Below are positions 50,501 through 61,300 of a stretch of DNA of 64,000 bases, piece after piece. This DNA is from Channa striata (lineage: Eukaryota > Chordata > Actinopteri > Anabantiformes > Channidae), in contig CM065170.1 in assembly GCA_033026295.1 (NCBI GenBank), positions 13,712,040-13,776,039 on the forward strand, given 5' to 3'. The first letter of the stretch is position 1. Every line of letters begins with the position of its first letter. Both the position numbers and the translations under genes were made by a program. The notes under the pieces were generated by a model. The model saw only the letters and a list, made by a program, of their open reading frames with translations, did no database searches and was not told where the DNA came from.

Positions 50501-52915
50501 GAGACTTGGAGCACGTTTATGTGTGCGTGTGTGTGTGAGTGTGTGTGAGTGAGGGAAAGACAGACAGAGAGTGAGAGCGTCTGAGTGAAAGTGTGTGGCA
50601 GAGGTTCACCACAGCTGCAGTGCTCACCCACGCTGGCACAGGGGAGGGTCACCCAGAGCAGAACACAGCGTGTGCCAGTTTGCCACAGCTGTGGCCCTCT
50701 GCACGGCAAACTGGGCATCTCCCAGGAAACAAGCCCTGTGTGCTTCAGGCCCATATGGGACATGCTATATCTATGTCAACCATGCATGACCACATCTTGT
50801 GTCTTGGAATAGGAACACAAGTAAGTCCCTCAGCACATCAGCAATCTCATTTGAGGATGACGACGATGATTATGGCTCACCTCATCTGTTGACCCTCAAG
50901 TTTTTCTGCGTTTTTCTTATTGTCAAGAAATTCCACAAAATGGCTAAAATCAACACTGTGAAAAGTAAGTTCTGTCTTGTTTAGCCTATTTGTGGCATGG
51001 AGCCACATGCAACCACTGGTTTTTACTGAGGGCATAAATCTTGGGTCCCAAATAGTAAGAAAAGGATATATAATTTACTAAAACAGGTGGGAAACTGTAT
51101 TTTTTAGCAAACATTACTCAAAGAAGAGTCATAAGTAAATGTGTTGGGGACTATTTTCAGCTGTGGATTAATGCACATTTGGTGCTCTAGTCAGTATTTA
51201 CAGCAGCAGGGCTGTGTCTGTGAAAATGAGTTTGGTGCAAAAGTAGGTTTTAACTCACAGAGGCCAGGTTTTATGCTTCTGCTCTGCAACACAATCTTAA
51301 AAAATATAGAATATCCCAAAATCAAGTAGAAATTAAAGTGTTTGATGTTCATTTCTGCCACATAAATCCAACAAAGTACAAAAATGCAGCAATAACTTGA
51401 ATTACCATTGTAGTCCCATTCAAATTGTTTTCCAATTAATTTTGGGTTTTCGGTAAAGACAAGAGTCTCAAACTGCTTCAAGTTTGGTGGTTTCAAGTAG
51501 AAATGAGGCTTCGCTTCATGTGTTTTACCAACTTGACAGCCACTTTCGTTCCACATGCATACATTAGTCATCGCTCTCTGTGATTACAACTGGTAATGAG
51601 GGTGCGGCCAGACTTTACCTAGCTATAATTTAGACTGAGAGATGTTGACTGGGAGACTCAAGTGCAGGAAGAAGGAAATTGTGTCGTCTCTGGAGAGTGA
51701 GCATCCCGCTAAATTTCCTTTGCAAGCAACAAAGAGAGCACTGGAAAGAAAGAGGCATTTAAATAAAAGGAGACAGAGAGAGAGAACGAGTAAATTGGCT
51801 CTGACATTTTAGAGTTAACACAAGAGTGTGTCAGAACAATTCAGCCTGGTTGTGACTTTAGAGGAGACGATGTCCATTGCTATTCATGTAAAAAAATCTA
51901 CTGTACACAAATACAGTTTGTAGCTTTGGGGACAACCACAGCAAAACTGTACTTCACAATATGTTGGAATGCATCTGGTTTTTATGACATGGAAAGTAGG
52001 CCTGACCTTGCCTGCGGCTGCGTTTGTGAATATAACACATGACACAATTACAGTTCAGCAAAAATCTCTGCATCTTCCCCACGCTCTTCACATGTGGAAT
52101 GGATGTAATAGTGGTGTTTGTGGACGCATTTGCTCCACCCAGACCAAATATTTCAGTCTTTCGCAGAACTGTGGAAAATAAGAATCTTCTGAAAACATTC
52201 TCGAAATTTGTGTGACCAGCGTGAAAAGAAGAACTGCTGTGTGCGTCATTGAAACTTCGCTAAGCAGAAACACTCAGACGCAGCCATCAAACTGTAAAGA
52301 CTGTATTAAGTGTCTACTAAGCCGAAAGTAAATGAAATAACTTGTGGCAGTCAATTAAAAATGGTAAATAGTTGTTTCCAAAAAACTGATATGAAGTAAA
52401 GATATGATGAAATATCAGAGGGGGGCTCAACTTTGCCAAAATGTTGCACATGTTTATGTTGACTAACAGGGACACATTCTTGAATCCTGCCAATGTAATA
52501 ATGATTATTTGATTAGGGGTTGTGGACACGTGAAGAGGCTGGATGTTGTATACGAACACCCTAAGCGAGTGGACTCTTTATTCTGCTTGCTGGCTGGCAT
52601 GCGTACAGAGCCGTCTCTTGTCCCTTGGCCCAACTGCTCCCTAAAGTCATTATCTGCATGATCAAGGGCTAGATTGAATAAAGAGCATGTGAGTTTACCC
52701 CTGAGAGTGTAAAATGGGAGAGGGCTCTACTGTGGTGGGCATGACAAGCTTAGATTCAGGCATAGTTGATGTGCTACAACTGCTGAAGTGATGGTTGGAA
52801 TTGTCATTGCTCCTTGTTACTATGAAGGAAAAACACTATCATTATATCTTCTGACTATTTTTTAAAATATTGTGATTATATATTTTTTTGTATTTACTGA
52901 TTCATTCCACTAAAA

Positions 52916-52949
52916 TACTGACATTTTGGTCCAATCCAAAATGTCAGTA
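52916..52949. repeat. Perfect 14-bp hairpin with 6-base loop
   Basis: TACTGACATTTTGG is followed by the loop TCCAAT and then CCAAAATGTCAGTA, an exact reverse complement. A run of A follows the right arm. It may be a foldback/MITE remnant or a small structured element. There is no sign that it is a miRNA precursor, since the arms are too short. Confidence 0.85.
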
Positions 52950-53074
52950 AAAAAACAGCAGGTATCTGTCTCTTTTTCGGTGTTCTGTGAATATGTTGTT
53001 TTTCACTAGTGTCACATAGTCACAAGTTTTCTATTGTCAAAAAATGTCTTTTATGTAGCCTGTTGTAAAATAAA

Positions 53075-53156
53075 GGCCAGCATTGGCCAGGGATTTAAAC
53101 CCACAACCTTCTAGCTGTGAGGCAGCAATGGTAACCACTCCACCACTGTGCTGCCC
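53075..53156 (-). repeat. tRNA-derived SINE-like fragment
   Basis: On the minus strand the fragment reads gggcagcacagtggtggagt, then ggttaccattgctgcctcac, then agctagaaggttgtgggttt, then aaatccctggcc. It has an A-box-like TGGTGGAGTGGTTA and a B-box-like GGTTTAAATCC in tRNA order, followed directly by the ggcc block. This is the familiar 5' part of an abundant teleost repeat (gggcggcacggtggtg...). The copy keeps only about 80 bases. Confidence 0.75.
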
Positions 53157-53736
53157 AGTAAGAAGACATCCCCGTCCTAAATCGTATCAGTAAAGAAGTG
53201 AGGAATCAGACAAGTTAAGGTCTGATGTCTTGTATGAACTATTAAACTAGTTTTCTTTCGTTTGTTTATTTTTTTTGCGCAACAATTATGTAGATTTAAT
53301 GAACAATGGATTTCTACTGAGATTTGGCAAACATCAATCACAAATGTAGTAGATCAAAATCAGTTTATAAGAATAGTTTTTACAGTCTTAATGGCTGTTG
53401 CTTTACTTTGAAGGCTTGTTAACTCTCTGTCCATAGAAATATTACTACTCTATTTGCTGCAACAATCACATGTGACTAGCTGTTCACAGTCTCTCTAGGA
53501 CCATTTCAGTTTCAGATTGTATTGAAGCATATGGAAACAATGGATGCCTGGCTAGAAAAAAAATCAATCTAAAAATCTATGATGTGCTTTAAAAATGGTC
53601 AGCAGAAATGTACACAAATGTAATTAATGGGCCTAATGTGCAAGTTTCCCTGAATGGTCATTTAAAAGCAAAACCATCAGTTCCGGTTGAAGGTGTTGAT
53701 ATATTCTGTCACGGTACATACGTAGACAAACACACA

Positions 53737-53738
<2 letters not shown>

Positions 53739-53799
<61 letters not shown>
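53739..53799. repeat. Long (CA)n microsatellite, about 30 units
   Basis: An uninterrupted 61-base CA run, preceded by a shorter interrupted CA stretch from about 53729. It is the longest simple repeat in the window and probably polymorphic. The HTHTHT reading frame across it is an artefact. Confidence 0.97.
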
Positions 53800-53801
<2 letters not shown>

Positions 53802-53886
53802 TGTTCATACACATTCCATTCACACTATACTAACATATACATGTCATCCAAGCTAATTCATTTCCCATGCTTGCCATTGTTTCACA

Positions 53887-53977
53887 CCCCAATTAGCTAT
53901 GCTTTGTTTGTGCTAAATGCATTTTCCTGACATTTTCAATTAGGAAAAATTGCAGCACAAACATAACTAATTAGGGG
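53887..53977. repeat. Long imperfect inverted repeat, 91 bp
   Basis: The left arm CCCCAATTAGCTATGCTTTG, TTTGTGCT, ..GCATTTTCC is matched by the right arm GGAAAAATTGC, AGCACAAACATAACTAATTA, GGGG. Each block is the near reverse complement of its partner: CCCC-AATTAG/CTAATTAGGGG, CTATG/CATAAC, TTTGTGCT/AGCACAAA, GCATTTTCC/GGAAAAATTGC. The central unpaired part is about 15-18 bases. It could be a MITE, a structured transcript or a noncoding element with mirrored AATTAG sites. None of these can be decided from the sequence alone. Confidence 0.75.
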
Positions 53978-56900
53978 ACAAAGATGAAGAGCACCTAGCT
54001 CTATCACAGCAAACTAATTGGTGTAATTTACTCTGGTTTGTATCACATAGCTTCGGGGTGATACAGGTAACAAATAGATTAATTGTATGATTAGCCCATC
54101 TGGTTTCATTCATCTGAGGCTGATTCTTTGTTATTTGTTTTGAAACCCAATGCTGAACATATATTGCTTCAGGCTGAACTTCCTATACTATCTGCATTTT
54201 TGGTGCTTTTCTTGAAGACTCAGGTTTCCTCGGACTAAAAATGTTCTCATTTATTGCAAGGCTTCCCCAAACCATACCTCTCAGCCATCTGTGTACCCTG
54301 ATTTTGCAATCATTCGACTTGTTTCGTAGATGGATGACATAAATATTCACGTGAGACATATGTACTTCTGAATATTCATGACTCGCCTGATTATACAGTC
54401 CTCCTCCTCCTCATCCTGTGAGCAGCAAAGTTCCCCTGCAACCTTAATGAGTTACTGGCACTGAGTATTGTTTGGGCTTCACCTCCTCACGCTTGCTACC
54501 ACAAGCCATCCTCTGAAGCTCGGCGTTTAGGACCGGCCAATTTGTATCCAAGCGGCACATAGATCTTCTGACCACGATTTCACCAGGCTCTGATGCAGTG
54601 TGTGCCAGAGAAGGAGTGTGTGGGAGGGGAGTGTGTATGTGTGCTCTCTGGGTAGTTCACAAACATGTGGAGGAAGACAGGGAATGAACAGCATGAGGCA
54701 GCGGGGAAAGGCAAACCCAGTGCCAAGAGTAAGAATAATGGCAGGAGAAATGAAAACGTGTCAGCGGCAAAAGTGTGTCGTGTGCAGGGAGTGATTGTGT
54801 GAATGCAAAAAAGTGGAAAAATCCGGGTCCGTGCTGTGTGAGATAGTGGGATTACTAATGGATAGTCCTCAGTGAGAGCCGGCTGCTAATGAGGAAGCAG
54901 GCAGAGAGAGTGCAAGTGGTGGGTCACCGGAGTAGGTCACGGGGAGGGATGATTGCTATGCAGGTTGCAGGTAAGAGGGCCAGGATCACTGTACAGGATT
55001 TGATGGTGTAGAGACAATCTAATGAGATGTGCTCCGTACATGACATTGCTTAAATCCATGATGGCAATGTTCCCTGCAAATGGTCGTTTTACTTTACCAA
55101 GGATCATGAAGACAGAGCAAGAGGGGAAATTAGGAGTAAAGCTGCATAGTTGTAAGGGGTTTGACTGCTACGCTGTGCTTTGATTGCAAGTTACCGTCAA
55201 TCAAACCATGTCAGGTTCTGTCTCAAAATATGACACTAGGCCGATGTATCATAGTTCGTTTATATTGCCCAAAATGTAAAAACTTTTTACACAAACTGAC
55301 AGAACCAGGGTTACGTACAGCACTGCCACACAATCACAGTTATTTACTTCCTTTCATTCACTTGTGAATGAGCGAGCAGTGGGTGTCTCTTCACTGAATG
55401 GAGGAATATTGATGCAGCATTGTTTCATTCACTGGGGCTGAGGATTGTGTTGTGCAGGTTTACAGTGGAACTGGATCTGCTAAATGTGCGTTACCGAAAA
55501 GGAGAAGACAAGCCAGCCTTGCTGATTGTCTTCACTCCCAGCACCTCATCTCTTCTTTCTTTTTCAAATACGTCTAAGGCTGTTTGATTCTTTCGTAGCC
55601 GACTTCATTCCCGTAAAGTAGCTTAACTACCAGACCTCAACACATATGATTGCGACTATGTTACACAAATGCACCGTAACTACGGGAAGACGATACAGTT
55701 GTTCAAAAGCAGTAATTTCGTTTTGTAGAAAGCCACGACCTGAATAAGACACTCTGCTGCTGACAGCATTAAAGCCCAGTTCGGATTGAGCAGTAGGAGC
55801 AGGTTTCTAACAGCAGGCAGAGAGCAGCATGTAGCCTGGAGACCTTGTTAGCCTCTCCCCTCTGATCAATGAAGAATGACAATGCCAGGGGCTAGGCAAA
55901 GTCCCATGGGTGCTGCAGTCAGCCGTTGCATGCCAAAAGCACTACCCACCCAAAACGGATACCGTGTCAAAGACCAACAGAAACACGGCGTGCTGCTCAG
56001 ACCTTCATGTTAAATCTATAAGATGTCATGTTTCATGTCGTGCTGATTCTCGTTGGGGCTTCGCTTGTAAGTGCACTTGAGTGGATCTAAGCTTCAGAGA
56101 TAAGACATTGGGATGAGTTGTCAAATAAACTGAAGGGTACACTTCTCATCACTAAAGAATAGACAAAAGCATCACCCTTAGCATTTTTGCTTTGAGGACA
56201 TACACAAACGTGGGATGTACTGTGCGTTATCCCTCTGCAGGCATGTTTCATATCGCTCATTTAAATCCTATGAAGATGATATGTCAACATACAGACTTTC
56301 AACACCACTTCAATATCTAGATTTTACTGTTATCCCTCAGAGACATACACGATTATGGTTCACTATGCTAGCTTGCCCTCTAGCTGCAGTGTAAGGAAAA
56401 TGTGGGAAGGTAATTAATAGTATTTCATGTTGAACCACAGTCATGTGAAAATGAGGAAGAAAAATCTAATGACTTTCATGTGTTTTTCTGTTTGATGGGA
56501 TGTCAATGAGGGTTCACACGGTGGTGAGACAGGAGATGTTATTTCTAGAATCAAGCTCAGCTTTCATTTTGGGATTTATTTTTGTGCTCTCATCTTTATG
56601 ACTCTGAGGTTGCAGGTCAAGTACTGGAAACTGATTTAGAGGAATAACAGCAGCTTGATCCGCAGGCAACTTTGTAAAATGAAAAAAGAAATCATACTTC
56701 TATTCCGCACCGCAGAGCAAAGTGGTTTTTCTTTCCATAAAGATGATGTTAAGGTTGTCCACGCTGCTGAAAAGGCAGAGAAATTCATAGAACAGACAAG
56801 ATTATTTGTATCCATGCGCACAGCTCCGATGCACCAAAGTCCAAACATGATGTTGGAACTTTAAAAAAATCTTGAGTTAAGTTGAAGTAAAAAGCAGAAA

Positions 56901-58198
56901 TGATTGCCTGAACTAAGCTAAGCTCCTAATGCTTCACCCTTCTGGCCTTTTACTTCCATAAAATGATCTGCGAGTCGAAAAACACAAGAGGATGTTGCAC
57001 ACATTGTATGTTTAAACTAATGAACTTTACCAACTTTGCTATTAGATGGGAATTTAAGTACCTTCGACAAGGTCAGGACATTTAGGTCACTGCGGCATCA
57101 AGCCTTCGTCATTACGACAAGCTGGGCTGTAACAGTCTAAGAGACACAGGTTAATTAGTGGGATTCCTTGCCACTGTTGCCCTGCACCAGTGACTAATTT
57201 AATGGCTTTATTACTGCGGCTTTCTGCCTAATTAAATTGCTCTAATCTTATTTGCAAAGTATTGTAAGGTGTAAGTTCAAGGTGCTCCCGTGAGGTTTGT
57301 CAGATCAGTAAGACATGCAAACTCACAAGCTACACACACAAGAACATGTATTAATTGTCTATACAAGCATAATTAAACTGTCAGATGAGATCATAGATTT
57401 ATTATGTGTGAAAACTAAACACTGCATGGAACCAGGATCACAGCAGCATGAGTGGTGAAAGCCGGAGAATCGCGACAGAAGGCCTCCCTCACAGTTAGAC
57501 AACAGTAAGTGAATATTTGTCAAACGCTGGACCGAAATGCTTTGAAAACCACAATCAAGTGGTTCAGCTGACAAATGCTCAACTCAGCAGAGTAAAATTA
57601 AAACCAACCAGTGTCAATGTTTATCCCTCTGGCAACAGGCAGAGCTCCTCAGTTTCTGAGAGACTTACTCAGTTGGTTGAGTCTTCCTGCGAGTGGTGAC
57701 AGGAGTCTCTGTCAGACAGACCATCACTCACTGTAATGGTGTCATCAGCTGAACAGTGCTGCTGGTGGGAGATCGCAGTGAGCAGAGCTGCATTACTCGC
57801 CCAAGAGATCTGAATGCACACGGGGAACAAGCACAGGAACAGGCTGTCATAGCGACTCGCTCGCACTCAACGCAGTCAGCAAGCATATCTGCTATAGGAG
57901 GCTCCACGGTTTTCACTATTTAAATTAAACTGAGAGGTTTTGTGATTTACAGCGACACCTCGTTCTGCAGGGACTACATTTTCTGGGTTCGGTGTAGGAT
58001 TTGTACTTAATTTATAGGAACAAGTTACCGTGTTAAAGTTAATTAGCGTTTTTGGAGTTTCTCAGACAGCTCTCAAGGCGGCTGACAACTGTGTCAGTGT
58101 TAAAGCAATAGTTTTACATTTTGAGAAATATGCTTAAGATGAATGCCACTGTCATGAGTGTGTGTTTGCTGAGCATGAAGGTAACAGTTTTAGAGATA

Positions 58199-58310
58199 AT
58201 TTTTGGAAAACTGTCCCTTAACACACTGTGTCACTGCATCCAGAAATGTCACTTGAAATACTGTTATGCAAAGAGGAAGCCATCTATAAATTTTGTGCAC
58301 AAACGTTGCC
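58199..58310 (+). pseudogene. Tc1-family transposase relic (fragment)
   Basis: Frame 58199-58306 reads FGKLSLNTLCHCIQKCHLKY, then CYAKRKPSINFVHKRC. This resembles the second DNA-binding region and following linker of a Tc1 transposase family in fish, where LNT..RCIKKC.LK..YAKRK..INF is characteristic. It is a different family from the element at 19.6-21.3 kb. Only about 36 residues remain, no terminal repeats were found, and the flanking frame is not transposase. The rest of the element is lost or decayed. Confidence 0.7.
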
Positions 58311-61300
58311 AACATCTGTGTACATATCTAAGTCTATGTATATGTACATCTGTGTAAGTGTCAACCTGTGTGTGGCTTGCATATGTTTGAAGGTACCGTC
58401 TATGCAATGGCCTACACTACAGTAAGATTTACTAAACACATATGCTGTCCTTAAAGCAATGTCTCTGTTTTTGAAATCTTTGGATATTTCTGAAGGTCAG
58501 TGCCAGGCGTTATTCTGCACATGCTTTAACAGCAAGCCTTCACAGACACAGAGTGTGAATGCCAGACTGACCTGCCTGCAGCCTGTCTTCTATTGAAAAT
58601 ATATGTTCCATCATTAAGAGGAGAATCAGACAAGGTTGCCCATGGGCTGCTGCCCACAGAAGTCCGGTATACAGCAAGAATGGGTGAATATTCCAGTGGC
58701 AACAACTAGTATCCTCAGAACACGAACAATTAAAAAGTGCAATTAAACAGGAAGGTGATGTAACACGGTGGTAAACATGCCTCTGTTCCAAATGTTCTTT
58801 TAGTTTGTTGCTGACATAAAACTCCAAATGTGCTTATATTTAGAGTTTTTTCAGCTAAATGAAGGTTCAGGGAAATTGACAAATCACAGGTTTGTTTTTT
58901 TACAATTATTGTTCTTATTAGGTTTTATTACAAAGTTACATTTTCTAATTAGTTTTCAAGACTGATTACAGCTATTTTGATCCGACATACACCCCAACAT
59001 TACACAGTATTTACTGTGTTTGCATTTGACATGTTGGATGCTCGTTTCCTTTACATTGTGCAGTGTTTAAAAAAACTTTCTGCAAAAAGTTGTGTGCATG
59101 ACTCCAGTCTTCTGTTACAGTAAAGTTTGTTTTGATATCCTATTGTATGACTTTGCACTTTGGCACCAGGTGTCAGCTGGACAATGTTAAAACAGCCAGA
59201 GACTTGTCAGGAATAGCAGCAATTGTTGTTGTTGGGGTAATTTGCTGTTCGGATGTATTGAAGCTTTGCCATGCCCTTCTGGGGACATTGCCATTCACGC
59301 TGATAGAATTGGCAACAAACTGCGACAGGTCTCATTGCTGACAGACATAGAGTGAAACACTTGAGACAGCTGCAACCTCCTCAAGTCACCTGAATCCTAT
59401 TTGCTTTTCTCTTTCCTCTTTATGCGAACAAATAACATACACAGCTAGTCAAGCACAAATCCACACAAAAGCTGCACATGGACGCACATCCACACAAACA
59501 AGTTACTGTGGGCCTACACACACACGTTCTGCTGCTTCTACATGAAAATCTGATGCCCTTCAAAGGGCAAATCACATTTGCTGTGTAACCACAAATGTCA
59601 AAATATAAAGTGCACAAGGATGTTAAATACCTAAATGCAGTGAAAACGTTACACACATACTTCTGTATAAACACGAGTGTAACGTAAATGCTTAAAAAGT
59701 GTCGCACCAGATTTGACCTGTGAATCCTGTTTTCATTTCATCAGTAGCATTAGAATCTGGATACTTCATGCAACAGTCCATCTTCGGGAATCAATGTCAG
59801 AATTTGGGATTCAAGCCTGTGAACATTAGTATTTCAGTATTTAGGAATCAGTGATTTAAGAATTCATTTAAGCCAAGATGAGACCTATTTTTGGTACACA
59901 TGCCCACGTTCAGTTTGTTGTATTTTCATCCATGTCCTATTGTTTGCTCCTTCCCAGGGATCAATAAAGTTAATCTTACTTTAACACTCGACCTCTTCTC
60001 TTACCACAACCACACACCTCTGCCACACACACACTCATGTGCAGACTATTTATTGATGTACACGTCAATACCATAGAGACAGAAGGACGTGGGCACACGT
60101 AAACAACAGCACAAACACGTCCCACAGCCAAGCATATGTCCCATCCTACTAAACAAACGTGCACACACACAGACAGAAATACACACACTCCAGCCTTTTA
60201 AAGAGAGAAGAGAAGCCCCTTAAGTTCCAGCACATTGCATTTGCGATGAGACCAGCGGGCAATCATCGCCCATCTCTGCCAGTGAAATGAGCCCAAAATC
60301 GTGAAGAAAAGAAGGCCGTTTTGACAGGCGGGGTACAAATACAAGGCGATAGAATCTCAATGAGGCCTGAAAGAGAGAATGCATAAATAGATTAGATTGA
60401 AGGGACTGGCGCCACACAGAAAGCAAATCTAATTATGAGGCGTCTGTGTCTCCTGATTTTCGAATAGGGGAAGCTCATCTCTACCCAGCGGAACCTGCTG
60501 GATCCACTTGGACAACAGAAGCCATCGATGGATAAAGAGAGAGAGAAAGATATGCATATTTCATCTTCTAACAGTGAAAATAAATGTGTGTGACCTACAC
60601 AATGGTGCTAGTGTCACTCTAAAACAGAAATAAGCAGCCAACTGTAATAAATATGGCAAACTTTAAGGCTACCGTGACACCTGTGATGTTCCTGGCAACG
60701 TCTGGGCGGTGGAACAACATGGCCAATTAGGAATTATTTGAAACTGCTGTCTGGTGCTGGAATAACAAAAGGTTATGAGTCCCGTTTTACAATTCTAATC
60801 CACTCATTTTAGAATGCGACTTCACCCCTCAGTGATGAGATTTCCACTGGGCTGCATTCTGCTGCAAAGTGGGTTAATGGAGCACTTACTGTCTTCATGC
60901 TTTTACTTAAGCACAGTTATCTATATGAACTCCATTTTCTTAATCTTACCAAATATAGTCTGATTGCAATGTTTTGAATCCAAATGAAAAGTCACCTCAC
61001 TGCAGGGAGCTAAAATATGTGCCAATTTACTTCAGGAGTTGATATAACAATTAAAATTCATTTTCGGCGATTATTCGAAATTAAGATGAACACAGAGCTG
61101 TACCTCCAAGGAAAGTATAAAGCACATGTGTAATTGAAATATCCCAGCTTCATAATGACTCACGCAATTTAATATGTATTAGTGGAGCAGTGTCCCTGTC
61201 AGTAAGGACTGGTGAATTTCACTGTCTAGCGCCGCTCCACATGAGCTTTAGTTCAGAGCTTGTTTATGGTGAAATGAAAATCTCTTTTAGGTATTGTCCA

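Larger units (their letters stand above)
47022..53074. other. Gene-poor noncoding stretch
   Basis: No coding exon was supported. Contents are a degraded gtttagg-type repeat (47220-47400), an (ATT)6 run (47551-47568), a GT-rich patch at about 50518-50560, and a perfect hairpin at 52916-52949. The segment 50590-50820 is relatively GC-rich and open on both strands, with an acceptor-like cttcag and a donor-like gtaagt at 50820, but the translations show no known domain. Confidence 0.6.
53157..58198. other. Gene-poor noncoding stretch
   Basis: No coding exon was supported. Contents are the long (CA)n tract (53739-53799), the long inverted repeat (53887-53977) within an AATTAG-rich segment, a G/GT-rich segment (about 54595-54970) and an AT-rich ordered segment at 57090-57250 with several AATTA motifs. 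None shows a gene. Confidence 0.6.

Noticed and set aside
50585..50892. Overlapping open frames on both strands with CxxC-like pairs and exon-like borders
   Set aside because: Several frames are open only because the segment is GC-richer. The peptides match no zinc-ribbon or other family I know, and the acceptor and donor are only moderate.
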